DNA of 64,000 nt from NCBI RefSeq assembly GCF_010725885.1, contig NZ_AP022600.1:5208001-5272000 (forward strand), read 5' to 3'. The notes below the pieces were generated by a model, which ran no database searches, was not told the origin of the DNA, and was given only the letters and a program-made list of their open reading frames with translations. How positions within the stretch are numbered: the stretch's first letter is position 1; every line of letters starts with the position of its first letter. Source of the DNA: Mycolicibacterium tokaiense. GTDB taxonomy: Bacteria; Actinomycetota; Actinomycetes; Mycobacteriales; Mycobacteriaceae. The position numbers and the translations under genes are program-made. Shown piece after piece: positions 15,924 through 25,454 of this stretch.

Positions 15924-16700
15924 CTATATGACGGTGGGCGGCACCTTCGGGGTCTTCCGCACGTAGTTGTCCCAAGGCGTCGTCTTGAAGCCGGCGGACT
16001 TCATCTCGTCTCTGGCATGTTCGACAAAGTCATCGGTCTGCCGCTGCAACGTGTCGAGGAAACTCAGGACCGCCTTCTTTGAGTCGTCAGACGTGTACTC
16101 GGTCTTACCGAGTTCCTTACGGACCACCATGGCAAAGTTGTTCATTTCGTCTGCTGCGACCTTCTGGGTCATGACCACGGCGAAGGGTTCGACCGTCATC
16201 CGAGCTACGGCAAGTATTGCCACTACGACCCTGTCCGATGCTGCCAACACTGCAGGCGAGTTTGCCGTCATCTTCAACCTGTAGTGCGGAGCGGCGATCC
16301 GCTTCTGCGCGTCGGCCACCTTCTGCCCATGTGCGATCTTCTTCTCGACCGCTGTATCGTCCTTGCCTTGGACGTTATTCATTAGGTCGCGGATCGTATT
16401 GAACGCTCCCTCCGTATCGATTGTGTCGACCAGGATGCCCGAGCAGATCTGCGCGAATTCGTCTGCCGCTGCGATCAACGTCTGCTCCTCGCGCAGTTTG
16501 TCCTCGCGAGTCTCCTTGTGGGCCTGAGTCGTATCCTCGCGATCCTCCTGGCGACCGAGCTTCTTGTCCTCGTGCTTGAACTTCCGGTTGTCGCTGAAGC
16601 GGTTGTTTAGGAAGGTTCCGAGCACACCAACGACGCCAGTGCCACCTACGCCAGCCCAGAACTGGTGCGTAGTAAATATCTCGAACCACATGACCGTCAT
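15924..16700 (-). CDS. Membrane-anchored coiled-coil protein, unknown function
   Basis: A 258-residue product. Residues about 14-33 form one hydrophobic segment (W-A-G-V-G-G-T-G-V-V-G-V-L), followed by a highly charged coiled-coil stretch (about 36-80, rich in K/E/D/Q) and a helical domain to the end, which finishes T-P-K-V-P-P-T-V-I. No enzyme motif. Start ATG 16700 (M-T-V-M-W-F) chosen because earlier residues look non-native. Possibly part of a membrane-linked island function together with the gene at 17033. AT-richer than the core genome. Confidence 0.6.
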   Translation of the reverse strand: MTVMWFEIFTTHQFWAGVGGTGVVGVLGTFLNNRFSDNRKFKHEDKKLGRQEDREDTTQAHKETREDKLREEQTLIAAADEFAQICSGILVDTIDTEGAFNTIRDLMNNVQGKDDTAVEKKIAHGQKVADAQKRIAAPHYRLKMTANSPAVLAASDRVVVAILAVARMTVEPFAVVMTQKVAADEMNNFAMVVRKELGKTEYTSDDSKKAVLSFLDTLQRQTDDFVEHARDEMKSAGFKTTPWDNYVRKTPKVPPTVI

Positions 16701-16806
16701 GTTAATGGCAGGCTCTGACAGTTCAGGTGTGCGACACAGCACTGGTCAATCGCCGATACAGAAAGCCAGAGAAACGAATGTAATATCAAGTTGTCACAAC
16801 AAATGA

Positions 16807-17013
16807 TCAATATGAAAAACCAGCGAGCTTAAGCAACCTATCGGAGTACTTAAAAGTGGTGCTACGTTCCCCGTAAAAATCTCCAGATTCAACGAGCCAA
16901 CGCTGACCGATCTGCACCCACTTTGTAGATGCTGGAGAAACCAGCGGACGCACACGGGCTCCTGTCGTGACGATCGCAAGATACTGGCCGTAGATTTCCG
17001 GCTCTGTCACCAT
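16807..17013 (-). CDS. Small hypothetical protein of the island
   Basis: A 68-residue frame, 19 bases downstream of the preceding membrane-protein gene on the same strand. Contains S-P-A-S-T-K-W-V-Q-I-G-Q-R-W-L-V and ends L-L-K-L-A-G-F-S-Y. Composition is protein-like but no family was recognised and the ribosome site is weak. Codon use is AT-rich like its neighbours. Confidence 0.4.
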   Translation of the reverse strand: MVTEPEIYGQYLAIVTTGARVRPLVSPASTKWVQIGQRWLVESGDFYGERSTTFKYSDRLLKLAGFSY

Positions 17014-17032
17014 CGCTTGGGTGATGGCGTGA

Positions 17033-17716
17033 TTAGTCAGCCGTCAGCGCCCTCGGGCCTTCGTCTTCTTGGGGATTGGAGTCCTCGTGAGTCTCGGGGT
17101 GCTCCTTCAGCCAGTCTTTCCAGTACAGACGATTGATCAGCCTCTGCCGAATCCTGCCTGGCAAATTCGGCTCGACAGGTGCGCCCTGCATTGGGCGTTC
17201 CCACTCCACACTGTTGGCGTCCATGAACGTCAACTTCACCAAAACTTCTTCAGCGCAGAGTTCTGCGTCGTCGGGCATCTCTACGTAATAGCGCCGATCC
17301 TCACCGGGGAGAATCGTGTCGGTGATGTCCATATCCTTTGCGTCCCGCAGGTGATGATAAAGAACCGTCCTTTTGTGCGGTCTAAACCATCGATCAAATC
17401 GCGAAAGTCGCTGTCTAGCGGTCCTGTCAGTCATTTCGATGACGATTGCAGCATTCGTAATGAGTGCCGACGAGTGGTTGTGAACCCTCCCCCGAACCGA
17501 AGTGAGGAAGAAGTCTTCATTCATAAGGCTGGTGTAGTGGCTGGGGAAGGTGATCAACGACGCTTGTTCACGACGCTTATCCTTCTGATTCGTCCGCATT
17601 ATTCGGAATGCAAGAAACAGCGACCCGGCAGTCAAAAGCGACCCAACCCATTGTCCGGCGGTTCCCCAGACAGATGCGTACATCGGGTAGTGCCAGAGAT
17701 CTCCCAACCAATCCAC
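17033..17716 (-). CDS. Membrane-anchored hypothetical protein
   Basis: About 227 residues if started at GTG 17716 (V-D-W-L-G-D-L-W); ATG 17683 is an alternative. A single membrane helix near the N-terminus (V-G-S-L-L-T-A-G-S-L-F-L-A-F-R-I-M) is followed by a charged region and a soluble domain with beta-rich pattern (S-A-L-I-T-N-A-A-I-V-I-E-M ... R-R-Y-Y-V-E-M-P-D-D-A). This looks like the small membrane-plus-beta-sandwich proteins common in actinobacterial mobile elements. The function is unknown. Confidence 0.55.
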   Translation of the reverse strand: MDWLGDLWHYPMYASVWGTAGQWVGSLLTAGSLFLAFRIMRTNQKDKRREQASLITFPSHYTSLMNEDFFLTSVRGRVHNHSSALITNAAIVIEMTDRTARQRLSRFDRWFRPHKRTVLYHHLRDAKDMDITDTILPGEDRRYYVEMPDDAELCAEEVLVKLTFMDANSVEWERPMQGAPVEPNLPGRIRQRLINRLYWKDWLKEHPETHEDSNPQEDEGPRALTAD

Positions 17717-18137
17717 CCGATGATCATGACATGACCTGCCACGTTCACCGTGGAGCCAGTGCCGAACAACAAGCCCAATTCGTGCTCTCCAGGGAATCGA
17801 ACTCAACATAGGAACGCACGGCCAAGAATTTCAGTACCTGAGAGAAGGTCGCCGGTTCTATCCACCTAGGGGAGTTCGGCCGCCCCTGTCACATCTGGCG
17901 GGGATTGTAATCGCATGTCCAGCAACAATATTGGTCCGCAAAATCAAAAAGCGAGGGAGATTGCTGCAGAAGCGTCACGAGACTTGCCTCGGCTGGAGCA
18001 AAGGTCGTTGCAGCGAGCCGAGGCGAAGTCTTTGTGTCCTTTCTTCGGGTCAGTGAGTCAGCCCACAACAAAGACGCATGCGTGGGCGCTGATCGCGGAA
18101 CAGCGGGAACCCACCAGCATCGGCGTTGTGGCCAGAC
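17717..18137. other. Intergenic stretch of the island, no supported gene
   Basis: About 420 bp between the membrane-protein gene and the broken ATPase gene. A 79-codon plus-strand frame at 17915 has no ribosome site and no recognisable pattern. A tRNA T-arm-like string near 17790-17800 does not fold into a cloverleaf. Nothing else is seen. Confidence 0.5.
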
Positions 18138-19448
18138 TCAGACGCAATGACTGAAAAGTCCTTCGGGCGCATCGAGAAGCCACTGATCTTCCAGACTCTC
18201 CGAGCCTGTTTCAGTAGAAGTAAGTTGCACACACTCACTAGAGGTAGGGGTCTCCATACCTTCTCCGAAACTGGCTCCACCCTCTCCATACATTTCCTGA
18301 AAGACCCTCCCCGGATTGAGAGCATCCACGTCGACACCCGGCGCTAGCCGGTACCGCCACGGCGATGACTCCGGCACGAGCGCGATCATGCGCAGCATGT
18401 GGAGTGCATTCAAAGCGACATCGACGGTGTTGTGCACGCGGTCGAGAGCGCGGGAAATGCTAGCCACGTCGCCGCCACGCGGGTGGTCGGCATCGAACCC
18501 GTTCGCGGCGAAGTAGCGCAGCAGTTCGAGTCGCAACGGAGGTATGGAATCTTCGGCGACACGTAGCGCCAAACGCAGCGCCTGATGCCGCTCCACCCCG
18601 ATCGCGACGCTGCCACGCAATACCTGAAAAAGTTGCTTGGCGAACCGCCTGGGTGCCTCCCGTGCATGTGCGTCGACAACCTTGCCGCCGGCAACGATGA
18701 CCCTAGTCCGCGCCCACGTCGTGATGTTTGCGGCTTGCAGCAGGGAATCCCGCTCAGCCGGGTTCAGCTCGACACCTGGGTCAATTGCGGCCTCAAGCAC
18801 CGACTCCGCTGGCTTATGGAGGTCTGCACGCATCATCTTTTCCAATCCGGTATTCGCGATGGCCTGTCTCCCCACCTGCAACTCATCTACCCGGAGACGC
18901 AGCAGGACGAAGCGATCACCCATTGCCGAGACAACGGCTTGGTGCTGGTCCCATGAAGTGGTCACCGCACCGATTACGGTCAGCCTCCCAACCCATTTGA
19001 GTTCCTGTCCGCCGTCGCCTCCGACCTGCCGAGACCGGGAGCCGTCGTAGCACTCGCGTAGCACACCGAGGATCTGCGGCCGGATGCTGGAAGCCAGGGA
19101 GAGGATCGACGTGAAATCCTTGATGAGAACGATGCCATTCTCGCCGACCTGGCGCAGGAGCCCACCTGTGGCATCCTCAGCGCGGTCTTTCGCGACAGTG
19201 CCAGAGAGTAGCGCACCCTCTGATGAGATGGTTCAAACCTCATGCACGCCTTCGCATCCCGCCAGTGGAGTGACTGTGGACTCCGTTTTTCCAGCTCCCG
19301 AGCCAGCCACAACGAGAACCCAGAGCGGGTCGCCGTCATGTTGAGCGATCGCCGCAGCGGCGAGTGTGAGGTGGATGGCGTCAAGGTCGTAGTCAACGCC
19401 CAGCCATTTCGTGAACGTGGAATTGAGGGCAGTGAGATGTTGATTCAT
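18138..19448 (-). pseudogene. Island P-loop ATPase gene with in-frame TGA
   Basis: Reading from ATG 19448 gives M-N-Q-H-L-T-A-L, a Walker A motif V-V-A-G-S-G-A-G-K-T-E and then TGA at 19233-19235 after 71 codons. The same frame continues without a break to 18138: T-I-S-S-E-G-A-L-L-S-G-T, V-L-I-K-D-F-T-S-I-L (Walker B-like), L-R-E-C-Y-D-G and G-A-V-T-T-S-W-D. This is the order expected in one AAA-type ATPase of integrative elements. A single substitution therefore seems to have created the stop. A downstream restart would lack the Walker A motif. Sequencing error or read-through cannot be excluded. Confidence 0.75.
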
Positions 19449-19515
19449 TGATTCGCTTCTGATTGCTGATGGAGTGGGTTCTTGTGTGTATCGGTGCTGG
19501 GGGCGGGGCGGCGCG

Positions 19516-19719
19516 CTAGGCGGCGCCATGCAAGTGCGCATCGTCCGACCCGCACAGGCGCGTCAGAAACGCCTCGACCGATGTCGCAGTCACGAACGCA
19601 CGATTTCCGATCTTTACGCGCTGCAACTCCCCCGCGTCGATGAGCGAGTAAAGCGTCGTCCGCCCGATGTTGCCGAGTGTCGACCTGGCCGTGTTGTAGG
19701 GGATCAACTTCTGTCCCAT
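19516..19719 (-). CDS. Excisionase-like helix-turn-helix protein
   Basis: A 67-residue protein with N-I-G-R-T-T-L-Y-S-L-I-D-A-G-E-L-Q-R-V-K-I-G-N-R-A-F-V, the MerR/AlpA/Xis-type winged helix, followed by a short helix and tail. Such proteins bend att DNA and set integrase direction. It lies upstream of the ATPase gene on the minus strand and divergent from the regulator-integrase pair, as in many actinobacterial integrative elements. Confidence 0.8.
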   Translation of the reverse strand: MGQKLIPYNTARSTLGNIGRTTLYSLIDAGELQRVKIGNRAFVTATSVEAFLTRLCGSDDAHLHGAA

Positions 19720-19808
19720 GTGTCTGCTTCCTGCTATGCATTTAGCGAGCTGTCCCCTACACCGTCATGTTGACATGACATTTCACAACTGACAGAAGAG
19801 GTTTTCTA

Positions 19809-20351
19809 GTGTCACCTGAGGAGCCCGAGTGGGAGACCGTTTCGTCGGAGTTCACGATTCGCCTTCGTGACGGTGGAGTGGTGGTGATCGCGGACATCAA
19901 GGACCTCGTCGAATTGGGTGAGGGCACAGCGGCCCGAAACGCTGTGTATCGCCGGGACGGCATGGAGATCGCGTGGGAAGTTCGCGACCGGGTGCCCCTA
20001 TGTACGTCCGTGGTCTTACGTGCCGACGACTCCGGTTTGCGCACCAAGGACCTTCATGCGATCCGCCTCGATGATGTCCGCGAGATCGTGTACGAGGCAG
20101 TCGGTATCGGCGTGTCCAACTCAGACGGCGACGAGTTCGAGTTGACACCAGCCGAGACGCGCAAGGCGGTCAACCATGCGGCGTCTCGGCGCACAATGAC
20201 GGATGAACGTCTGAGGCGAGTCGCGGACATCCATAGGAAGGCACCGGAGGGCCGGCGCACCGCAGCGGTAAGGGCAGCCTTCAACGTTCACGAGCGGACC
20301 GCCCCGCGCTACATCGCGAAGGCAAAAGACGAGGGGTACCTCCGTGGGTAA
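19809..20351 (+). CDS. Hypothetical island protein with C-terminal HTH
   Basis: A 180-residue protein started at GTG 19809. Residues 1-110 form a beta-rich region (F-T-I-R-L-R-D-G-G-V-V-V-I-A-D-I), and 125-180 look like a helix-turn-helix (R-R-V-A-D-I-H-R-K-A-P ... T-A-P-R-Y-I-A-K-A-K-D-E-G-Y-L-R-G). The stop overlaps the integrase GTG by eight bases, so they are coupled. Genes in this position commonly accompany actinobacterial integrases. Likely a regulator of integration; unproven. Confidence 0.65.
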   Translation: MSPEEPEWETVSSEFTIRLRDGGVVVIADIKDLVELGEGTAARNAVYRRDGMEIAWEVRDRVPLCTSVVLRADDSGLRTKDLHAIRLDDVREIVYEAVGIGVSNSDGDEFELTPAETRKAVNHAASRRTMTDERLRRVADIHRKAPEGRRTAAVRAAFNVHERTAPRYIAKAKDEGYLRG

Positions 20352-21488
20352 GCGTGCCAACGGCGAGGGCAACGTCAGGCAGCGCTCAAACGGACTCTGG
20401 GAAGGGCGGGTGTCCTACGTCGATCCCACCACCGACAAGCGGAAATCTGTCTCGGTGTACGGCGCGACAGCCGCTGCGGCGCGCAACGAACTGAAGACCC
20501 GTCCGAAAGCGCATCGAGGAGGGGCAGCCCGCGAAGGACTCCCCCGACACTGTGGCGTCCTGGCTGGAACACTGGCGGGAGTCGTCGCTGGAAGCATCGG
20601 ACCGCAAGGTGACCACCAAGTCCCTGTACAGCTCGCTGTGCCGAAAACATCTGGAGGGTGGGGACATCGGAGCGAAGCGACTGGACCGGCTGAAGCCGTC
20701 CGACGTCGAGGCGATGATCGTCGGCCTGCGTATGAAGGGGCTCGCTGACTCCACCGTGCGGCAGGTCTATACGGTGCTTCGGCAGGCGCTGGACGTGGCG
20801 GTGCGCGACGGCCTACTAGCCTCGAATCCGGCGGCCAAGGTCAAGCGTCCCGGCGTCGCCCGCCGGGAGGCAAAGTACCTCCCCTCCGGCGACGTGGCAC
20901 GACTCCTGGAAGCCGCTCGCCCGCTGCGGTACTACGTCGCGGTGTTGTTGATGGCGACCACCGGACTGCGCCGAGGCGAGGTGTGCGGCTTGTCATGGGA
21001 GGACGTTGACCTCGTCGCTGGAGAGCTGCGAGTGCGTCGAACGCTGTCGCGGGTGACGGGCGGTCTCGTCCTCGACACAGTCAAGACGGAACGCTCACGC
21101 CGACGCATACCTGTGCACAGTGGCATGGTGATTGATTGTCCTGAAGGACTGGCGCAAGCAGCAGGTGGGGGAACGCCTCGCAGCCGGCGACCAATGGACC
21201 GACACCGGAATGGTGTTCTGCACGCCGTTGGGATCGATGGTTGACCCGCGCAACATGTCGCGAACTGTCGAGTTGGCCGCGAAGAAGGCCGGCTTTGAGA
21301 AGGTTGGTGCCCACACCATGCGGCACTCGGCAGCGGTGGCGTGGCTGCTATCCGGAGTCCATATCAAGGCGGCAGCCGACCTCCTGGGCCACTCGTCTAT
21401 CTCGATAACCGGCGACCTCTATGGTCACACCTCCGACGACACCGCGCGTGCAGCGATCGACGGCTTGGCTACGTCTCTCGGACTGTGA
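20344..21488 (+). pseudogene. Tyrosine integrase, two frameshifts
   Basis: Three successive frames give one phage-type integrase: AP2-like N-terminal arm (G-K-R-A-N-G-E-G-N-V-R-Q-R), SAM-like core-binding domain (V-A-S-W-L-E-H-W) and catalytic domain with T-G-L-R-R-G-E, V-K-T-E-R-S-R-R-R-I, H-T-M-R-H-S-A-A and L-L-G-H-S-S-I-S-I-T-G-D-L-Y-G-H. Frame changes are explained by one extra C in the run at 20498-20500 (removing it restores L-K-T-V-R-K-R-I-E-E-G) and by a tandem ATTG duplication at 21131-21138 (removing four bases restores V-I-V-L-K-D-W-R-K-Q). All catalytic residues exist but in separate frames. It is adjacent to tRNA-Pro. Confidence 0.88.
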
Positions 21489-21521
21489 ATTAATTTGGGT
21501 ATGCGGTTTGGGTGAGGATAA

Positions 21522-21555
21522 GAAAAAGGCACCCTCTCGAAGTGAGAAAGTGCCT
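21522..21555 (-). terminator. tRNA-Pro terminator supplied by the island
   Basis: Imperfect hairpin AGGCAC ... GTGCCT with an inner CTCTC/GAGA pairing and, on the minus strand, a run TTTTTCTT. It follows the tRNA 3' end by 11 bases and replaces the original terminator, which stayed at the far end of the island. Confidence 0.75.
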
Positions 21556-21565
21556 CTGACCTGCT

Positions 21566-21640
<75 letters not shown>

Positions 21641-21741
21641 CGGCGCTGCCGGGATCGCCGGCAGCGGTCGAAAGCTTACATCAGCGTGACCCCGGAACCG
21701 AAACCGCGAGGACGTTCGCCGAATCGGGGCATACCGACTCG

Positions 21742-23226
21742 GTGACGAAGGATGACACTCCCCTGTGGCTGTTCGCCGACCAACTCGGCCCCGTGGTCCA
21801 CGGCGGCGAGCACGCACACCGTGAAGTGCTGCTGGTCGAGGCCAGGGCCGCCCTGGCCAAGCGGCGCTACCACCGCCAGAAACTGCACCTTGTCCTCTCG
21901 GCACTGCGCCACGCGGACAAGGACCTCGGCGACCGCGCCACCCTGATCCGGGCCGATACCTACACCGACGCTCTGGAACAGTTCGACCGCCCGGTGCTGG
22001 TGCACGAACCCACCTCCCATGCCGCAGAGAAGTTCGTCCACCGCCTGCGCAAGCAGGGTCTGGTCGCGGACATTCTTCCCACCCCGACGTTCGCACTCCC
22101 CCGCAGCGACTTCGCCGACTGGGCCGGGGAACGCACCAAGTTCCGCATGGAGGACTTCTACCGCGATCAACGCCGTCGCTTCGACATCCTGATGCGCGGT
22201 AGCGAACCCGAGGGCGGCACGTGGAACTACGACCACGACAACCGGGAACCACCGCCCAAGAAGCAGTCCACCCTCGAGGTTCCGAAGCCGTACCAGCCGC
22301 GGGAGGACGACATCGACGAACAGGTTCGCAAGGACCTGGACGCCATGAAGCTCGACACCGTGGGAGCCGACGGGCCGCGCCTGTTCGCGGTCACCCCCGC
22401 CGAGGCCAAACGGGCGCTGCAGCGGTTCATCGAGCACCGACTCGGCGCCTTCGGTCGCTACGAGGACGCCATGCTGGGCCAGGACTGGGCCATGTCGCAC
22501 TCACTGCTCTCGGTGCCGCTGAACCTCGGTGTGTTGCATCCTCTCGACGCCGTGCACGCCGCCGAGCAGGCCTACCGCGACGGACAGGCGCCGCTGGCTG
22601 CCGTCGAGGGCTTCATCCGCCAAATCCTGGGCTGGCGGGAGTACATGTGGCATCTGTACTGGCACTTCGGCCCCGACTACACGCGCAAGAACACCCTCGA
22701 TGCCCGCACGCCACTACCGGACTGGTGGGCCGAACTGGACTCCGACACCGTGACCGCCGAGTGCCTGCGCCACGCGCTGGAAGGAGTGCGCGACCGCGGG
22801 TGGACCCATCACATCCAGCGGCTGATGATCCTGGGCAGCCACGCCCTGCAACGCGGTTACCGACCCGACCAGCTGACCGAATGGTTCGCCACCACCTACG
22901 TCGACGGCTTCCGCTGGGTGATGCCCACCAACGTGGTCGGCATGAGTCAGCACGCCGACGGTGGCCTGCTGGCCACCAAGCCGTACACCTCCGGCGGGGC
23001 CTACATCAACAAGATGAGCGATCACTGCGGCAGCTGCGCCTACGATCCCAAGAAACGCCTGGGCGACGACGCCTGTCCGTTCACCGCCGGGTATTGGGCG
23101 TTCGTCCACCGCCACCGCAACCTGCTGGAGAAGAACAACCGCACCCAGCGGATGGTGTCATCGATGGACCGGCTCAAAGACCTCGAGGCCGTGCTGGAAC
23201 AGGAGGCCGACCGCAGCACCTTCTAG
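21742..23226 (+). CDS. Cryptochrome/photolyase, Fe-S bacterial type (FeS-BCP)
   Basis: A 494-residue flavoprotein. The frame is open back into the tRNA, so the start is the GTG at 21742 (V-T-K-D-D-T-P-L-W-L-F-A-D-Q-L-G-P). It begins with a DASH-unlike Rossmann domain and continues with the FAD-binding helical domain: N-L-G-V-L-H-P, F-I-R-Q-I-L-G-W-R-E-Y-M-W, M-I-L-G-S-H-A-L-Q, W-V-M-P-T-N-V-V-G-M-S-Q-H-A-D-G-G. C-G-S-C plus a later C-P-F match the Cys ligands of the 4Fe-4S cluster of the PhrB group, which repairs (6-4) photoproducts or acts as photoreceptor. Monocistronic. Confidence 0.9.
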   Translation: MTKDDTPLWLFADQLGPVVHGGEHAHREVLLVEARAALAKRRYHRQKLHLVLSALRHADKDLGDRATLIRADTYTDALEQFDRPVLVHEPTSHAAEKFVHRLRKQGLVADILPTPTFALPRSDFADWAGERTKFRMEDFYRDQRRRFDILMRGSEPEGGTWNYDHDNREPPPKKQSTLEVPKPYQPREDDIDEQVRKDLDAMKLDTVGADGPRLFAVTPAEAKRALQRFIEHRLGAFGRYEDAMLGQDWAMSHSLLSVPLNLGVLHPLDAVHAAEQAYRDGQAPLAAVEGFIRQILGWREYMWHLYWHFGPDYTRKNTLDARTPLPDWWAELDSDTVTAECLRHALEGVRDRGWTHHIQRLMILGSHALQRGYRPDQLTEWFATTYVDGFRWVMPTNVVGMSQHADGGLLATKPYTSGGAYINKMSDHCGSCAYDPKKRLGDDACPFTAGYWAFVHRHRNLLEKNNRTQRMVSSMDRLKDLEAVLEQEADRSTF

Positions 23227-24011
23227 ACCGTCAGCAACCGCCACAGCCCGATCAGGCCCACCACCACGATCACCGCGCGTAGCACTCCGGGTGACAATTT
23301 GCGTCCGTAGTGCGCTCCCAGGAACCCACCGATGGTCGAACCCACCGCGATCAACAAGACCACCAGCCAGCTGATCCGGTCGAAGGCCACCACGGTGTAG
23401 GACACCGCGGCAACCAGATTCACGATCAGTGACAACAGGTTCTTCGCCGCGTTCATCCGTTGCATCGACTCGGTGAGCAGAGCACCCATCACCCCCACCA
23501 GCAAGATGCCCTGGGCCGCGGTGAAATAGCCGCCGTAGATGCCGACGGCGAAGGTGCCGAACACCAGCAGCGTCAATTTCACCGGCGGTACATGCCCCGG
23601 CGCTTGCCCGGAACGCTCAGCCCGCCGGCGGGCCCAGCCCTGGATCTTCGGGCCCAACACCACCAGCAGCAGCGCCGCGATCAGCAGCACCGGCACCACC
23701 TGGATGAAAACCTTCTCGGGCAGGTGCAGCAGCAACCAGGCCCCCACCAGTGCGCCCAGGAACGACGCCGGCATCTGCCACTTCAGCAGCCGACCCTGGC
23801 CCTTGAGTTCACGGCGATAACCCCAGGTCCCGGACACGCCACCGGCCACCAGCCCGACGGCGTTGGACATCGTGGCCGTCACCGGCGGGAAACCCAACGC
23901 CACCAACGTCGGAAAGGTGATCAGCGTGCCCGAACCGACCACCGCGTTGATCGCTCCCGCTCCCACACCGGCAAGGGCAATCAAGATCATGTGAGCAACG
24001 GACACTCGCAC
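23223..24011 (-). CDS. TSUP (TauE/SafE) family membrane transporter
   Basis: A 262-residue protein with about eight hydrophobic helices. It shows the family's duplicated pattern: A-G-V-G-A-G-A-I-N-A-V-V-G-S-G-T-L-I-T-F-P in the first half and I-Y-G-G-Y-F-T-A-A-Q-G-I-L in the second, plus G-S-T-I-G-G-F-L-G-A-H-Y-G. TSUP proteins export organosulfur or sulfite-like anions; the substrate cannot be inferred. The start is GTG 24011, with ATG 23990 as alternative. It converges with the photolyase gene, the coding ends overlapping by four bases. Confidence 0.88.
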   Translation of the reverse strand: MRVSVAHMILIALAGVGAGAINAVVGSGTLITFPTLVALGFPPVTATMSNAVGLVAGGVSGTWGYRRELKGQGRLLKWQMPASFLGALVGAWLLLHLPEKVFIQVVPVLLIAALLLVVLGPKIQGWARRRAERSGQAPGHVPPVKLTLLVFGTFAVGIYGGYFTAAQGILLVGVMGALLTESMQRMNAAKNLLSLIVNLVAAVSYTVVAFDRISWLVVLLIAVGSTIGGFLGAHYGRKLSPGVLRAVIVVVGLIGLWRLLTV

Positions 24012-24029
24012 AACCCTAACGAGGCGGCA

Positions 24030-25454
24030 TCAGCGCGAGCGCGCGCCCCGCTTCTCGCGCACCCGGACGTTGATCCGGATGGGACTGCCCTCGAACCCGA
24101 ACGTCTCCCGCAAACGTCGTTCCAGGAACCGGCGGTACCCGGCCTCGAGGAAGCCGCTGGTGAACAACACGAAGGTGGGCGGGCGCGAGGTAGCCTGAGT
24201 GGCGAACAGGACGCGCGGCTGCTTCCCGCCGCGCACCGGCGGCGGTGTGGCCGCGATGACCTCTTTGAGGAAGGTGTTCAGGCGACCGGTCGAGATGCGG
24301 GTGTCCCAGGACGCCAACGACGTCTCCAGAGCGGGTACCAGCTTCTGCACGGCGCGCCCCGTCATGGCCGAGATGTTCACCCGCGGCGCCCACTGCACCT
24401 GCGCCAGGTCGAGGTCGATCTCCTTCTCCAGCAGGTAGCGCCGGTCCTCGTCCACCAGATCCCACTTGTTGAACGCCAGCACCACCGCGCGGCCGGCCTC
24501 GATGACCATGGACAGAATCCGTTGGTCCTGCTCGGTCAACGGCTTCGACGCGTCGATCAAGATGATGGCCACTTCGGCCGCGTCGATGGCACCGTGGGTG
24601 CGCACCGAGGCGTAGAACTCATGGCCGCTGGCTTGGCCGACCTTGCGCCGCAGACCGGCGGTGTCGACGAAACGCCATGTCTTGCCGCCCAGTTCGATCA
24701 TCGAGTCCACCGGGTCGACGGTGGTCCCCGCCACGTCGTGCACCACCGAACGCTCGTCGCCGGCCAGTCGGTTCAGCAACGAACTCTTGCCGACGTTGGG
24801 CTTACCCACCAGCGCGACCCGGCGCGGCCCACCGGCGCCGGAACCGGCGATCTCAGACACTTCGGGCAGCACCTTGAGCACTTCGTCCAGCAGATCGGCG
24901 ACCCCCCGGCCGTGCATCGCGCTCACCGGGTACGGCTCACCCAGCCCCAGCGACCACAGCGCGGCAGCGTCCGGCTCCTGCCGTTCACCATCGATCTTGT
25001 TGGCCGCCAGGAACACCGGCTTGCCGGAACGCCGCAGGATCTTGGCCGCGGCCTCATCACCGGAGGTGGCGCCCACCTGGGCGTCGACCACCATGATGAT
25101 CACGTCGGCGGTGCGCATGGCCACCGCCGCCTGCTCGGCCACCAGCTGCTGCAGGCCCTTGGCGTCGGGCTCCCACCCGCCGGTGTCCTGGACCATGAAC
25201 CGGCGGCCGGTGTACAGCGCCTCGTAGGACACCCGGTCGCGGGTGACGCCGGGCAGATCCTGTACGACGGCCTCGCGCCGGCCCAGGATCCGGTTCACCA
25301 GGGTGGACTTGCCGACGTTGGGGCGACCCACCACGGCCACCACCGGCGGCGGGCCGCTGAACTGTTCGAGATCCTCGGCGAACTCGGAATCGACGACATC
25401 CCAGTCGCTTTCGTCACTCCACACGCCGTCGTTGGGCAGAGATTCTTCGGTCAT
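24030..25454 (-). CDS. der: GTPase Der (EngA), ribosome assembly
   Basis: A 474-residue tandem GTPase. The first G domain starts near residue 38 (G-R-P-N-V-G-K-S-T) and the second near 210 (G-K-P-N-V-G-K-S-S), each with D-x-x-G and N-K-x-D motifs; the C-terminal KH-like domain ends R-I-N-V-R-V-R-E-K. It acts in maturation of the 50S ribosomal subunit. The acidic N-terminal extension is usual in mycobacteria. ATG overlaps the cmk stop by four bases. Confidence 0.97.
   Translation of the reverse strand: MTEESLPNDGVWSDESDWDVVDSEFAEDLEQFSGPPPVVAVVGRPNVGKSTLVNRILGRREAVVQDLPGVTRDRVSYEALYTGRRFMVQDTGGWEPDAKGLQQLVAEQAAVAMRTADVIIMVVDAQVGATSGDEAAAKILRRSGKPVFLAANKIDGERQEPDAAALWSLGLGEPYPVSAMHGRGVADLLDEVLKVLPEVSEIAGSGAGGPRRVALVGKPNVGKSSLLNRLAGDERSVVHDVAGTTVDPVDSMIELGGKTWRFVDTAGLRRKVGQASGHEFYASVRTHGAIDAAEVAIILIDASKPLTEQDQRILSMVIEAGRAVVLAFNKWDLVDEDRRYLLEKEIDLDLAQVQWAPRVNISAMTGRAVQKLVPALETSLASWDTRISTGRLNTFLKEVIAATPPPVRGGKQPRVLFATQATSRPPTFVLFTSGFLEAGYRRFLERRLRETFGFEGSPIRINVRVREKRGARSR

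Noticed and set aside
17780..17890. tRNA T-arm-like string (reverse GAGTTCGATTCCC)
   Set aside because: No matching acceptor, D or anticodon stem can be drawn on either strand.
17915..18154. 79-codon frame starting M-S-S-N-N-I
   Set aside because: No ribosome site, no recognisable pattern, and it overlaps the end of the ATPase pseudogene.
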